Shown piece after piece: positions 8,796-18,643 of a DNA stretch of 64,000 nucleotides. Both the position numbers and the translations under genes were made by a program. Position 1 is the first letter of the stretch, and each line of letters starts with the position of its first letter. Below the pieces are notes generated by a model. The model saw only the letters and a list, made by a program, of their open reading frames with translations, ran no database searches and was not told where the DNA came from. This stretch comes from Streptococcus sp. 263_SSPC (GTDB lineage: Bacteria; Bacillota; Bacilli; Lactobacillales; Aerococcaceae). The stretch covers positions 1 through 64,000 of the forward strand of contig NZ_JVNU01000051.1 of NCBI RefSeq assembly GCF_001071995.1. The letters run 5' to 3'.

Positions 8796-9857
8796 ATGAT
8801 GCGAAAGATTTTACATGTCGATATGGATGCGTTTTTCGCATCAGTGGAACAAAGGGACCATCCTGAGTGGAGAGGAAAGCCTGTAATTGTCGGTGGGAAA
8901 CCAAACCATCGCGGAGTTGTGTCTACTTGTTCATATGAGGCGAGAGCTTTTGGCGTGCGTTCTGCTATGCCGACTGCCAAAGCGATGAAACTTTGTCCAC
9001 AAGCTATCCTCACGCCTGGACGATATGATTTGTATAAAGAAGTGTCTGCTCAGGTGCATGAAGTGTTTCGAACCTACACGGATTTGATTGAACCACTTTC
9101 AATTGATGAAGCTTATTTAGATGTCACTGATAATAAGAAGGCCATGACTTCTGCGACTATGATTGCCCATGCGATTCAAAAGGATGTCTATGTGAAGGTC
9201 GGATTAACTTGTTCCGTTGGCGTGTCCTTTAATAAGTTTCTCGCGAAAATGGCATCAGGTTATCATAAGCCTTCAGGAGTGACCGTCATTACACCAGAAA
9301 ATGCTAAAGAGTTTATTCGCACAATTCCTATTGAAGATTTCTATGGTGTTGGAAAAGTGAGCGCAGAGAAATTGAAACAAGCGGGCATTCTAACAGGAGA
9401 AGATCTCTTTCCATTATCTAAGGAAGAACTGGAGAAGAAGTTTGGCAACCTTGGCCCGCGATTATACTTACAAGTGCGTGGGGAGTCTAACGACCAACTG
9501 ACGCTTCACCGGGAACGTAAATCGATTGGAACCGAACGGACATTAATAAAGGATACAACCGACCATGGTATTTTAACTGGATACTTGGAGGAGTTTGCAG
9601 AAGAATTAGAAGGAATGTTGAAGAAGAGAAGTTTGGCTTGTAGAACCGTCACGCTGAAGTTAAGAGATTCGGAATTTAATACAATGACGAAGAGTGTTAC
9701 AATGCGTGATTATTTGAATAAACAAGATGAAATCTATTCGATTGCACTGCAGTTGTTTGAGGAAATGATGGAAGAACGCCCGATAAGACTGATAGGACTC
9801 ACCGTTTCTCATCTGGAAAATACAAATAGGCTCTATAAACAATTAAAACTGTTTTAA
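8796..9857 (+). CDS. dinB: DNA polymerase IV (Y-family translesion polymerase)
   Basis: DinB copies damaged templates with low fidelity. The 353-residue protein shows the palm metal ligands in HVDMDAFFASVE (Asp9 and Asp11) and in LSIDEAYLDV near residue 104. Helix-hairpin-helix residues IEDFYGVGKVSAEKL lie in the thumb, followed by the little-finger domain. The protein ends in QLKLF, a sliding-clamp binding pentapeptide of the QLxLF type, at residues 349-353. ATG 8796 and ATG 8799 are adjacent; AGTGGGGG favours either. No LexA-type box was recognised upstream, so SOS control is not shown. Confidence 0.96.
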   Translation: MMRKILHVDMDAFFASVEQRDHPEWRGKPVIVGGKPNHRGVVSTCSYEARAFGVRSAMPTAKAMKLCPQAILTPGRYDLYKEVSAQVHEVFRTYTDLIEPLSIDEAYLDVTDNKKAMTSATMIAHAIQKDVYVKVGLTCSVGVSFNKFLAKMASGYHKPSGVTVITPENAKEFIRTIPIEDFYGVGKVSAEKLKQAGILTGEDLFPLSKEELEKKFGNLGPRLYLQVRGESNDQLTLHRERKSIGTERTLIKDTTDHGILTGYLEEFAEELEGMLKKRSLACRTVTLKLRDSEFNTMTKSVTMRDYLNKQDEIYSIALQLFEEMMEERPIRLIGLTVSHLENTNRLYKQLKLF

Positions 9858-9862
9858 AATAA

Positions 9863-9897
9863 TAGTACAGTTTTCATCAACATACTAGTACAGTTTC
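9863..9897 (+). repeat. Two direct repeats TAGTACAGTTT upstream of pdhA
   Basis: Copies start at 9863 and 9886, 23 bases apart (about two helical turns). A third copy is at 10097-10108. The first two begin immediately after the dinB stop codon. Confidence 0.6.
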
Positions 9898-9967
9898 ATT
9901 GTGAAAATCAAGAAAATAGTTACTGAAAAATACTGAAAACAGAAAAACGATTGAACAAATAAGAATA

Positions 9968-10044
9968 AAAGAAGACTTTATTTAGCGTAAGATAGTGGTA
10001 GTTTTTTCACAAAGTTAACAAAAACGCTCTATAAAGTCTTCTTT
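9968..10044. repeat. Long inverted repeat upstream of pdhA
   Basis: Arms 9968-9987 and 10025-10044 match at 18 of 20 positions and enclose a 37-base A+T-rich loop. As RNA it would be a long hairpin, but it lies upstream of the candidate pdh -35, so a DNA-level role or a dinB transcript end is equally possible. Confidence 0.55.
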
Positions 10045-10054
10045 GCTTGCATAT

Positions 10055-10083
10055 TTCACAAAAGTTTGTTAAATTATTATACG
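10055..10083 (+). promoter_or_regulatory. Candidate pdh operon promoter
   Basis: TTCACA (10055-10060), a 17-base spacer and TATACG (10078-10083), one and two mismatches from consensus. The third TAGTACAGTTTT copy (10097-10108) would lie just downstream of the transcription start, a position suited to repression. Confidence 0.45.
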
Positions 10084-10146
10084 ATAGCAGAGGGAATAGT
10101 ACAGTTTTAACTACCTGTTTTGTCTGTTAAGCACAATTTCTTATAG

Positions 10147-11271
<1,125 letters not shown>

Positions 11272-11273
11272 TT

Positions 11274-12251
11274 ATGGCACAAATGACAATGATTCAAGCC
11301 ATCACTGATGCATTGGCTGTTGAATTAAAACGTGATGAAAATGTCCTAATTTTCGGGGAAGACGTTGGTAAAAACGGTGGGGTTTTCCGTGCAACTCAAG
11401 GGCTTCAAGATGAATTCGGTGAAGACCGCGTGTTCAACACTCCTTTAGCAGAATCTGGTATCGGTGGTTTAGCAATCGGTTTAGCTTTAGAAGGTTACCG
11501 TCCAGTTCCTGAAATCCAATTCTTCGGATTCGTATTCGAAGTAATGGATAGCGTGGTAGCTCAAGCAGCTCGTACACGTTACCGTATGGGTGGAACTCGT
11601 AACATGCCAATCGTATTCCGTTCACCATTTGGTGGTGGGGTACACACACCTGAATTACACTCAGATAACTTAGAAGGTTTAGTAGCTCAATCTCCAGGTT
11701 TGAAAGTGGTTATCCCTTCAAACCCATACGATGCAAAAGGATTATTAATTTCAGCAATTCGTGACAACGACCCAGTTGTTTACTTAGAACACATGAAATT
11801 ATACCGTTCATTCCGTGAAGAAGTTCCAGAAGGAGAATACACAGTTCCTCTAGGAGTAGCTGCAGTAACTCGTGAAGGTAAAGACGTATCTGTAATTACT
11901 TACGGTGCAATGGTTCGTGAAGCTGTTAAAGCTGCTGAAAACTTAGAAAAAGAAGGAATCTCAGTAGAAGTTATCGACTTACGTACTGTTTCTCCATTAG
12001 ACTTAGACACAATCTTAGCTTCAGTTGAAAAAACTGGTCGCGTAGTTGTTGTTCAAGAAGCACAACGTCAAGCTGGTGTTGGCGCAATGGTAATGTCTGA
12101 AATTTCTGAACGTGCAATCTTAAGTTTAGAAGCTCCAATCGGACGTGTTGCAGCTCCAGATACAATCTTCCCATTTGGTCAAGCAGAAAACGACTGGTTA
12201 CCAAATGCTAGCGATATTGAAGCTAAAGTTCGCGAAACAGTGAACTTCTAA
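11274..12251 (+). CDS. pdhB: Pyruvate dehydrogenase E1 component, beta subunit
   Basis: The 325-residue partner of PdhA completes the E1 heterotetramer. It has the ThDP-binding [15 protein letters not shown] near the N-terminus, [18 protein letters not shown] with the conserved Glu, and the C-terminal transketolase domain with [14 protein letters not shown]. The start is two bases after the pdhA stop, with AAAGGAG in the last pdhA codons as its ribosome binding site. An 83-base gap with a hairpin separates it from pdhC. Confidence 0.97.
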   Translation: MAQMTMIQAITDALAVELKRDENVLIFGEDVGKNGGVFRATQGLQDEFGEDRVFNTPLAESGIGGLAIGLALEGYRPVPEIQFFGFVFEVMDSVVAQAARTRYRMGGTRNMPIVFRSPFGGGVHTPELHSDNLEGLVAQSPGLKVVIPSNPYDAKGLLISAIRDNDPVVYLEHMKLYRSFREEVPEGEYTVPLGVAAVTREGKDVSVITYGAMVREAVKAAENLEKEGISVEVIDLRTVSPLDLDTILASVEKTGRVVVVQEAQRQAGVGAMVMSEISERAILSLEAPIGRVAAPDTIFPFGQAENDWLPNASDIEAKVRETVNF

Positions 12252-12268
12252 TTCAACAATTTTCATTT

Positions 12269-12308
12269 CTAAAGAGCCTCTCGCACGAGTGTGCTCTTTA
12301 GAGTTTTA
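12269..12308 (+). terminator. Hairpin between pdhB and pdhC
   Basis: CTAAAGAGC (12269-12277) pairs perfectly with GCTCTTTAG (12293-12301), followed by a weak T stretch (AGTTTTATT). It may be a leaky terminator, an mRNA processing site or a 3'-end stabiliser for pdhAB. Confidence 0.5.
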
Positions 12309-12334
12309 TTAAAATTAAGAAGGGATGTACAAGC

Positions 12335-13951
12335 ATGGCTTTCCAATTTAAAATGCCTGATATCGGTGAAGGTATCGCAGAAGGCGAAATCGTAAAAATC
12401 GACATTAAAGTCGGAGATACAATTCAAGAAGATGATATTTTATTCGAAGTACAAAACGACAAATCTGTAGAAGAAATTCCTTCTCCAGTAAGTGGTAAAG
12501 TATTAGAAGTTAAAGTTCAAGAAGGTACAGTAGCTCGCGTAGGCGACATCATCGTAGTTATCGACGATGGTTCTGGCCCAGCAGAAGCAGCTCCAGCAGC
12601 GGCTCCAGCGGCTTCCCCTGTACCAGCTGCACCAGCAGCAACAAGCACTTTCCAATTCAAATTACCTGACATCGGTGAAGGAATTGCAGAAGGTGAAATC
12701 GTTAAAATCGACATCAAAGTAGGCGACAAGATTGCTGAAGATGACATTTTATTCGAAGTACAAAACGATAAATCAGTAGAAGAAATTCCTTCTCCAGTAT
12801 CTGGAACTGTTACAGCAGTTTTAGTATCTGAAGGAACAGTAGCTCACGTTGGTGATGTAATCGTTGAAATCGCAACAGAAGGCGGTTCTCACGCACCTGC
12901 AGCAGCGGCTCCAGCAGCACCTGCAGCACCAGCAGCAGCTCCAGCGGCACCAGCAGCTCCAACAGGAGTTCCTGCAGCAAGCAACCCTGGTAAATTAGTA
13001 TTAGCAATGCCTTCAGTTCGTCAATATGCACGTGAAAAAGGTGTTGATATTACAGCAGTAGTTCCAACTGGTAAAGGTGGACGCGTAACTCGTGAAGACA
13101 TCGATAACTTCGGTGGCGCACCAGTAGCAGCTCCTGCAGCTCCAGCAGCAGTAGAAGCTCCTGCAGCATCTGCACCAGCAGCTCCAGCTCAAGCATCTGC
13201 ACCAGCAGCGGCTCCAGCTCCAGCTAAACCATTCGTTGGATCAGCAGAACGTGAAGAACGCGTTAAATTAACTCCAATGCGTAGAGCAATCTCTAAAGCA
13301 ATGGTTAACAGCAAACACACTGCACCACACGTTACATTACATGACCAAGTTGAAGTTTCTAAACTTTGGGATCACCGTAAGAAATTCAAAGATGTTGCAG
13401 CTGCACAAGGTACTAAATTAACATTCTTACCTTACGTTGTTAAAGCTTTAGCAGTAGCAATGAAGAAATTCCCAGTATTGAATGCTTCTATCGACGATGC
13501 ATCTCAAGAAATTGTTTACAAAAACTACATCAACATCGGTATCGCTACAGATACAGATTTAGGTTTATTCGTTCCAAATATCAAAGATGCAAACACTAAG
13601 AGCATGTTTGGTATTGCAGATGAAATTAACGCATTAGCTGCAAAAGCTCATGAAGGTAAATTAACAGCTGCAGAAATGGGACAAGGAACAATTACAATCT
13701 CTAACATCGGTTCAGTAGGTGGCGGTTGGTTCACTCCAGTTATCAACTACCCTGAAGTTGCGATTTTAGGTGTTGGTACAATCGTTCGCGAACCAGTAAT
13801 CAACGAAAACGATGAAATCGTAATCGGACGTAACATGAAATTATCATTAAGCTTTGACCACCGTATCGTGGACGGCGCAACTGCTCAAAAAGCTATGAAC
13901 GAAATCAAACGTCTATTAAACGATCCAGAATTATTATTAATGGAAGCTTAA
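12335..13951 (+). CDS. pdhC: Pyruvate dehydrogenase E2, dihydrolipoyl acetyltransferase with two lipoyl domains
   Basis: E2 is the core of the complex: it carries acetyl groups on lipoyl-lysines and passes them to CoA. The 538-residue protein has two nearly identical lipoyl domains (about 1-80 and 105-185), each with the lipoylated Lys in [12 protein letters not shown]. An Ala/Pro-rich linker follows. The E1/E3-binding domain comes next (about 225-265, [15 protein letters not shown] and [11 protein letters not shown]). A second Ala/Pro linker leads to the catalytic domain with HRIVDG near residue 509. AGAAGGGATG precedes the ATG. The two lipoyl domains also resemble each other closely at DNA level, a sign of duplication or gene conversion. 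Confidence 0.97.
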   Translation: MAFQFKMPDIGEGIAEGEIVKIDIKVGDTIQEDDILFEVQNDKSVEEIPSPVSGKVLEVKVQEGTVARVGDIIVVIDDGSGPAEAAPAAAPAASPVPAAPAATSTFQFKLPDIGEGIAEGEIVKIDIKVGDKIAEDDILFEVQNDKSVEEIPSPVSGTVTAVLVSEGTVAHVGDVIVEIATEGGSHAPAAAAPAAPAAPAAAPAAPAAPTGVPAASNPGKLVLAMPSVRQYAREKGVDITAVVPTGKGGRVTREDIDNFGGAPVAAPAAPAAVEAPAASAPAAPAQASAPAAAPAPAKPFVGSAEREERVKLTPMRRAISKAMVNSKHTAPHVTLHDQVEVSKLWDHRKKFKDVAAAQGTKLTFLPYVVKALAVAMKKFPVLNASIDDASQEIVYKNYINIGIATDTDLGLFVPNIKDANTKSMFGIADEINALAAKAHEGKLTAAEMGQGTITISNIGSVGGGWFTPVINYPEVAILGVGTIVREPVINENDEIVIGRNMKLSLSFDHRIVDGATAQKAMNEIKRLLNDPELLLMEA

Positions 13952-13965
13952 TTCATTAAATTGTT

Positions 13966-14004
13966 AGGAACGGCGTAGACATGGGTTTACGTCGGTTCCT
14001 TATT
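13966..14004 (+). terminator. Hairpin between pdhC and pdhD
   Basis: AGGAACGGCGTA (13966-13977) pairs with TACGTCGGTTCCT (13988-14000) with a bulge, followed by TATTT. The T-run is too weak for full termination; partial attenuation or processing is more likely. Confidence 0.45.
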
Positions 14005-14029
14005 TGAAAACTTTTAAGAGGTGAAAAAA

Positions 14030-15436
14030 ATGGTAGTAGGCGATTTCGCTATTGAACTAGATACAGTCGTAATCGGTGCCGGCCCTGGTGGATATGTTGC
14101 AGCTATTCGTGCAGCTCAAGAAGGTCAAAAAGTTGCGATTATCGAGAAAGAATATTTTGGAGGTGTCTGCTTAAACGTTGGATGTATTCCATCTAAAGCG
14201 TTAATTTCAGCTGGACATCATTACCAAGAAGCACAACACTCAGAAGTGTTTGGTGTGACTGCTAAAGAAGTTGTTTTAGACTTCGCTAAAACTCAAGAAT
14301 GGAAAGATAACCAAGTTGTTAAGAAATTAACTGCTGGTGTTGAGTACTTATTAAAGAAAAACAAAGTTGAAATCATTCGTGGAGAAGCTTTCTTAGTAGA
14401 CGAACACACTTTACGTGTTGTTACTGAAGACAGCGCTCAAACATACTCATTCAACCACGCTATCGTAGCTACTGGTAGCCGTCCAATCGAAATCAAAGGT
14501 TTCAAATTTGGCGGACGCGTGATCGATTCAACTGGTGGTTTAGGTCTTAAAGAAGTTCCTAAAAAATTAGTTGTTATCGGTGGTGGGGTTATCGGTTCAG
14601 AATTAGGTTCAGCATATGCTAACTTAGGTTCAGAAGTGACAATCCTTGAAGGTGCTCCAAGCATCCTTTCAATGTTTGACAAAGACATGGTTAAACTTGT
14701 TGAAGACAACATGGCTAAAAAAGGTGTTACTATCGTAACAAACGCAATGGCTAAAGAAGCTGTTGACAATGGTGATAGCGTAACTGTTAAGTACACAGTA
14801 GACGGCAAAGAAGAAGCTGTTGAAGCTGACTACGTAATGGTTGCTGTAGGTCGCCGTCCTAACACTGATGAATTAGGTTTAGACGTTGCTGGTGTTGAAA
14901 TGACTGAACGTGGTTTAGTTAAAGTTGACAACCAAGGACGTACAAACGTTAAATCAATCTTTGCAATCGGTGATATCGTTCCTGGACCAGCTCTTGCTCA
15001 CAAAGCAAGCTACGAAGGAAAAATCGCTGCAGAAGCAATCTCAGGTAAAGCAGTGGCTGTTGACTACCGTGCAATGCCATCTGTTGCCTTCACTGATCCA
15101 GAATTAGCTTCAGTTGGTTACACTCAACAACAAGCTAAAGATGCTGGTTTACAAGTTAAAGCTTCTAAATTCCCATTATCAGGAAATGGTCGTGCATTAT
15201 CATTGAACGCTACTGAAGGTTTCGTTCGTTTAATCACTACTAAAGAAGATAACGTAATCGTTGGTGCACAAGTTGCCGGCGTGAACGCTTCAGATATTAT
15301 TGCTGAATTAGGTTTAGCAGTTGAAGCTGGAATGAATGCGGAAGATATCGCATTAACAATCCACTCACACCCATCATTATCAGAAGTAGTTATGGATACT
15401 GCTGAATTAGCATTAGGTATGCCAATTCACGTATAA
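14030..15436 (+). CDS. pdhD: Dihydrolipoyl dehydrogenase (E3)
   Basis: E3 reoxidises dihydrolipoyl groups of E2 and makes NADH. The 468-residue flavoprotein has the FAD motif [12 protein letters not shown] near the N-terminus, the redox disulfide [13 protein letters not shown], the NAD motif [14 protein letters not shown], the second FAD motif FAIGDIV and the C-terminal catalytic [13 protein letters not shown] 14030 follows AAGAGGTG; the GTG at 14021 lies inside that ribosome binding site and is less likely. It is the last gene of the operon, closed by a strong terminator. Confidence 0.97.
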   Translation: MVVGDFAIELDTVVIGAGPGGYVAAIRAAQEGQKVAIIEKEYFGGVCLNVGCIPSKALISAGHHYQEAQHSEVFGVTAKEVVLDFAKTQEWKDNQVVKKLTAGVEYLLKKNKVEIIRGEAFLVDEHTLRVVTEDSAQTYSFNHAIVATGSRPIEIKGFKFGGRVIDSTGGLGLKEVPKKLVVIGGGVIGSELGSAYANLGSEVTILEGAPSILSMFDKDMVKLVEDNMAKKGVTIVTNAMAKEAVDNGDSVTVKYTVDGKEEAVEADYVMVAVGRRPNTDELGLDVAGVEMTERGLVKVDNQGRTNVKSIFAIGDIVPGPALAHKASYEGKIAAEAISGKAVAVDYRAMPSVAFTDPELASVGYTQQQAKDAGLQVKASKFPLSGNGRALSLNATEGFVRLITTKEDNVIVGAQVAGVNASDIIAELGLAVEAGMNAEDIALTIHSHPSLSEVVMDTAELALGMPIHV

Positions 15437-15454
15437 TTCTAAAGAATACGACAG

Positions 15455-15485
15455 AGGACTCGAATTTTCGAGTCCTTTTTTGTTT
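15455..15485 (+). terminator. Terminator of the pdh operon
   Basis: AGGACTCGAA (15455-15464) pairs perfectly with TTCGAGTCCT (15467-15476), followed by a T-run. Confidence 0.88.
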
Positions 15486-15576
15486 TAATCAAAGGAAAGA
15501 TGTTATTGTTTATGTTTTAAATCCGAACAATTATCTGAATGAACTTTGAAATATTTGTGGTTTTCTCCTGGATAGC

Positions 15577-15606
15577 TTGATTGGAGTAGGGGTTATCCCT
15601 TATAAT
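15577..15606 (+). promoter_or_regulatory. Promoter of psuK-psuG
   Basis: TTGATT (15577-15582), an 18-base spacer and a perfect TATAAT (15601-15606). The transcript would have a leader of about 75 bases before ATG 15687. Confidence 0.65.
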
Positions 15607-15686
15607 GAGGCGTATAAGACCGAATGAAGGAAAAGCTTCATCAACCTCCATTCATCGAACCTTTTTTAAACGAAGGGGGATGTTTC

Positions 15687-16640
15687 ATGTCAGAAGAGAA
15701 GAAATTTAAGGATTCCTACGTACTTTGTATCGGCGGAATGAACGTGGATAAGAAAGTTCAATTGCTCGAAAATCTCGTGCTTGAGACGAGTAATCCAGTG
15801 GTCTCGTCGCTAAGTGCCGGTGGTGTTTCAAGAAACATTGCCGAAAATCTGGGACGTCTAGGCCTTCCTGTTAAGATGTTGTCAGTTGCAGGCGATGATG
15901 AAAGTTTTACTTGGCTTGAAAAAGAGACTGAAGGCATTATCGATTTTTCACTTGTAGACCGATTAAAAGGGAAAACAACGTCGAATTATACAGCGATTTT
16001 GGACCTCCAAGGAGACATGTGTCTAGCTTTAGCCGATATGACCATTTGTGAGGAAATGACGCCTGACTGGCTTATTTCGCACGAAGAAGCGGTGAAACAA
16101 GCAGCACTAGTCATTGCGGATTTAAATCTTCCACAAGAAACATTACAAGCACTCATAGAACTAACTAGTCTTGAGAAGATTCCACTGGCCATTATTCCAG
16201 TGAGTGGACCGAAGATGAAACGAATCCCTGACAATTTACAAGGAGTGACCTGGATTGTCGTCAATGCGGACGAGTCTAGGACGAGGTACGGCGAACACAC
16301 GCTTTCGGAACTAGCTAATTTGTGGCAGAAGGATGGCGTTGAAAATATCGTCATTACAAAAGGGACGAAATGTGGTGTTTTTGCAGCTGCAACAGGAGTC
16401 GTAAAAACTTTTACACCAATAAAAGCAGATCATGTTCAAGACGTGACAGGAGCAGGAGATTCATTTTCTTCTGGAGTGCTTTACGGAGCTCTTAAGAAAG
16501 CAAGCTTGGAAGAGTCGATTGGATACGGATTAACGAATTCGTACTATACGGTCCAAGCCATTGAAACAGTTCGAAAAGACTTAAACGCTAAGTCATTTGA
16601 AAAAGAATATCAACAATTAAAGGAAAGAGGTTTATCATGA
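15687..16640 (+). CDS. psuK: PfkB-family kinase, probably pseudouridine kinase
   Basis: The 317-residue protein has the ribokinase/PfkB fold: an N-terminal [11 protein letters not shown] strand, [17 protein letters not shown] (substrate-site signature) and the C-terminal ATP/catalytic signature [16 protein letters not shown] with the base Asp. The ATGA overlap with a clear psuG makes pseudouridine the likely substrate: PsuK makes pseudouridine 5'-phosphate, which PsuG splits. ATG 15687 follows GAAGGGGGATG. An in-frame ATG at 15624 has no ribosome binding site and would give an atypical N-terminal extension. No dedicated PsuT transporter gene is adjacent. Confidence 0.85.
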   Translation: MSEEKKFKDSYVLCIGGMNVDKKVQLLENLVLETSNPVVSSLSAGGVSRNIAENLGRLGLPVKMLSVAGDDESFTWLEKETEGIIDFSLVDRLKGKTTSNYTAILDLQGDMCLALADMTICEEMTPDWLISHEEAVKQAALVIADLNLPQETLQALIELTSLEKIPLAIIPVSGPKMKRIPDNLQGVTWIVVNADESRTRYGEHTLSELANLWQKDGVENIVITKGTKCGVFAAATGVVKTFTPIKADHVQDVTGAGDSFSSGVLYGALKKASLEESIGYGLTNSYYTVQAIETVRKDLNAKSFEKEYQQLKERGLS

Positions 16641-17551
16641 ATCCATTATTATCAATCAGTAAAGAAGTGCAACACGCATTAGACAACAACCTACCAGTCG
16701 TGGCGTTGGAATCAACAATCATTTCACACGGAATGCCATATCCACAAAACGTTGAAATGGCTAAAACGGTAGAACAAATTATCCGCGACAATGGTGCTGT
16801 TCCAGCAACAATCGCTATCATGGATGGAAAATATAAAATTGGTTTAGAAGAAGCAGATTTAGAACGTCTTGCGAAAGAAAAACCAGTTGCAAAAGTATCT
16901 CGCCGTGACTTAGCAGAAGTGTTTGCTAAAGGTGTTTTAGGAGCAACTACTGTAGCGACAACAATGATTGGTGCGCACTTAGCTGGAATTAAAGTATTCG
17001 TAACTGGCGGTATCGGTGGGGTTCACCGTGGCGTTGAAGAAACAATGGATATCTCAGCAGACTTAGATGAATTAGGACAAACTCCAGTAACAGTTGTCTG
17101 TGCTGGTGCAAAAGCGATTCTTGATTTACCACGTACTCTTGAATATTTAGAAACAAAAGGGGTGCCAGTAGTAGGTTACCAAACAGACTACTTACCAGCA
17201 TTCTACACTCGTACATCTGAGTACAAATTAAACAGCCGTGTTGACTCTGCAAAAGAAGTAGCAGAAATGATTCGTTACTCTGAGTTATTGAACCTTAAAG
17301 GCGGTATCTTAGTTACAAACCCAATTCCTGCAGAATACGAAATTCCACATGAAAAAATCGATGCCATTATCGATCAAGCAGTTCGTGAAGCGGATGAAAA
17401 AGGCGTTCATGGTAAAGATAGCACACCATTCTTATTAGCGAAAATCGTTGAGTTAACAGGCGGGGAAAGCTTGAAGACAAATATTCAGCTTGTTTACAAT
17501 AACGCGAAGCTTGGTGCACAAATCGCAAAAGAATACCAAGAAGGAAAATAA
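16637..17551 (+). CDS. psuG: Pseudouridine-5'-phosphate glycosidase
   Basis: PsuG cleaves the C-C bond of pseudouridine 5'-phosphate to uracil and ribose 5-phosphate, salvaging RNA breakdown products. The 304-residue protein carries the family motifs [16 protein letters not shown] near residue 25, GGIGGVHRG near 120 and the C-terminal [22 protein letters not shown] precedes ATG 16637, which overlaps the psuK stop. No simple terminator follows; instead an extended inverted-repeat element starts 11 bases downstream. Confidence 0.95.
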   Translation: MNPLLSISKEVQHALDNNLPVVALESTIISHGMPYPQNVEMAKTVEQIIRDNGAVPATIAIMDGKYKIGLEEADLERLAKEKPVAKVSRRDLAEVFAKGVLGATTVATTMIGAHLAGIKVFVTGGIGGVHRGVEETMDISADLDELGQTPVTVVCAGAKAILDLPRTLEYLETKGVPVVGYQTDYLPAFYTRTSEYKLNSRVDSAKEVAEMIRYSELLNLKGGILVTNPIPAEYEIPHEKIDAIIDQAVREADEKGVHGKDSTPFLLAKIVELTGGESLKTNIQLVYNNAKLGAQIAKEYQEGK

Positions 17552-17561
17552 TCAAAGGCTT

Positions 17562-17872
17562 TATGGATTACGATGAATCCTTGCGGATTTGTTTGTAGTT
17601 GCTGTGACAAGGCACCGGTTCGAGCCGATGTCTCTCACCTTCAAAGCCTCAAAGAGGCGTATGGATTCAAAATCCTACGCCCTCTTAGCACAGTGGTTGA
17701 ATGGAATGAGTTTCGCTGTAAACAGCTATCTCATTCCTATTCAACTTTGTGGGGGAAAGAAAACGAAATGCCATAGATACAATGTATCTATGGCATTTCT
17801 GTCTTTCTCCCTCGTTTTGATGCACTTCCTGTCACTGCAACTACAAAATCCGCGGATTCTCTGTAATCCATA
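17562..17872. repeat. Multi-branched inverted-repeat element
   Basis: Outer arms TATGGATTAC (17562-17571) and its complement (17863-17872) are continued inward by complementary tracts: GAATCC-GCGGATTT and TGTAGTTGC-GTGACA pair with 17825-17862. Inside are four further hairpins: 17646-17658 (GCCTC/GAGGC), 17656-17681 (GGCGTA/TACGCC plus GGAT/ATCC), 17696-17745 (15-base arms, one gap) and 17765-17799 (16-bp perfect stem, loop AAT). The layout resembles a structured RNA or a palindromic mobile repeat. No protein family explains it. Confidence 0.7.
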
Positions 17873-17990
17873 GATGAATGTTTTTCTTTTGGGATTTGTG
17901 CCCAAGGGAAAGGGTCCGGTGCTTCTCGAGTTAGAGAGTGAAGCGACTTAGTTTTAAGAACGTGCTATCAACAAAATATACTGAAAAGCA

Positions 17991-18143
17991 GTGATAAAGT
18001 TAGAGCGGTTTTGTCTAATTTTCGAGGAATCAACCTATTTAGTAAATTCTGGAAGAGTTGTATTAATTCATATAAAGCACCATGAAGATGATGACGAAGA
18101 ATCTGGTGGATTTTATTGTCGTAGTAATGGGAAAGTGCATTAA
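17991..18143 (+). pseudogene. Possible 50-codon gene remnant
   Basis: An open frame from a GTG without a ribosome binding site ends in an acidic, Gly/Cys-containing tail (HHEDDDEESGGFYCRSNGKVH). It reads more like protein than the surrounding DNA, but it is short, has no start signal and no recognised family. It may be a decayed fragment or chance. Confidence 0.2.
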
Positions 18144-18153
18144 ATGCGAATTA

Positions 18154-18266
18154 GCAGGAGTTAGAAAGTTTTTTCTTACTCCTGCTTTGAGGCTTTAAAG
18201 GCGAAAGACAAACGGCTTGAGCCGGTGCCCCATTACAACGACAATGAAAAAATCCGCAAGGATTCG
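18154..18266 (-). repeat. Inverted, diverged copy of the 17575-17654 repeat core
   Basis: Read on the minus strand, this aligns with 17575-17654 at about 64 of 81 positions by hand, including GAATCCTTGCGGATTT, GGCACCGG, AGCCG and AAAGCCTCAAAG. After the shared core the two copies carry different hairpins: here GCAGGAGT (18154-18161) pairs with ACTCCTGC (18178-18185). Confidence 0.7.
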
Positions 18267-18361
18267 AAGTTATCATCTTCATTACTAATTTTTTTGCTTC
18301 ATAAATGGAAACTCTTGCAGAAAAAGTGTATACTAAATGGGTATGATTGTGAGGTGGCGAG

Positions 18362-18643
18362 ATGGCCAATTATAGTTATCCAATTGATTTGGAATGGTCG
18401 CATGAAGAGATGAATAAAGTCATCAAACTTTGGAATGCGGTCGAAGAGGCTTACGAAAAAGGAATCCAAGTAGAAGCTTTTAAAAAAGCCTACCAAGAAT
18501 TTAAAACGGTAGTCCGTAGTATCGGTGAAGAGAAGAGACTCGGTCGTGAATTCGAGGAGGCATCTGGATATAGCCTTTATCGTGTAGTCCAAGCAAGTAA
18601 AAACGCAACAAAAATTATTCGTATGGAAGGATTGAAAAAATAA
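18362..18643 (+). CDS. UPF0223 family protein (YktA-like)
   Basis: The 93-residue soluble protein resembles the UPF0223 family of Firmicutes (B. subtilis YktA), of unknown biochemical role. It begins ANYSYPIDLEWSHEEMNKVIKLW and has a central VEAFKKAYQEFKTVVRSIGEEKRLGREFEEASGYSLYR-type helical region; no catalytic motif is seen. GAGGTGGCGAG precedes ATG 18362. Its stop overlaps the start of the inositol monophosphatase-like gene, the same order as yktA-yktC in Bacillus, which supports both assignments. Confidence 0.8.
   Translation: MANYSYPIDLEWSHEEMNKVIKLWNAVEEAYEKGIQVEAFKKAYQEFKTVVRSIGEEKRLGREFEEASGYSLYRVVQASKNATKIIRMEGLKK

Larger units (their letters stand above)
17552..18361. other. 810-bp intergenic region with nested inverted repeats
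   Basis: No convincing gene is present. It contains a roughly 311-bp multi-branched inverted-repeat element (17562-17872), a spacer with a possible gene remnant (about 17991-18143) and an inverted, diverged copy of the element core (18154-18266). Short open frames here, in both directions, share NPCGF-like residues only because the DNA repeats. Confidence 0.7.

Noticed and set aside
9895-10062. TTGTGAA/TTCACAA elements upstream of pdhA as Rex boxes
   Set aside because: Only separated half-sites are present; a Rex operator needs both halves about four bases apart. They are mentioned in the region entry but not called.
15600-15690. A riboswitch in the psuK leader
   Set aside because: The leader is about 75 bases with only a small hairpin; no known aptamer pattern or expression platform was recognised.
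17611-17630. GGTTCGAGCC resembles a tRNA T-arm
   Set aside because: No acceptor stem, D-arm or anticodon arm fits around it, and the second copy of the repeat has lost the TTCGA.
17573-17873. Overlapping short + strand frames of 67 and 94 codons after psuG
   Set aside because: They run through the inverted-repeat arms and hairpins, have no ribosome binding site, and their similarity to the minus-strand frame at 18151-18369 follows from the repeated DNA.
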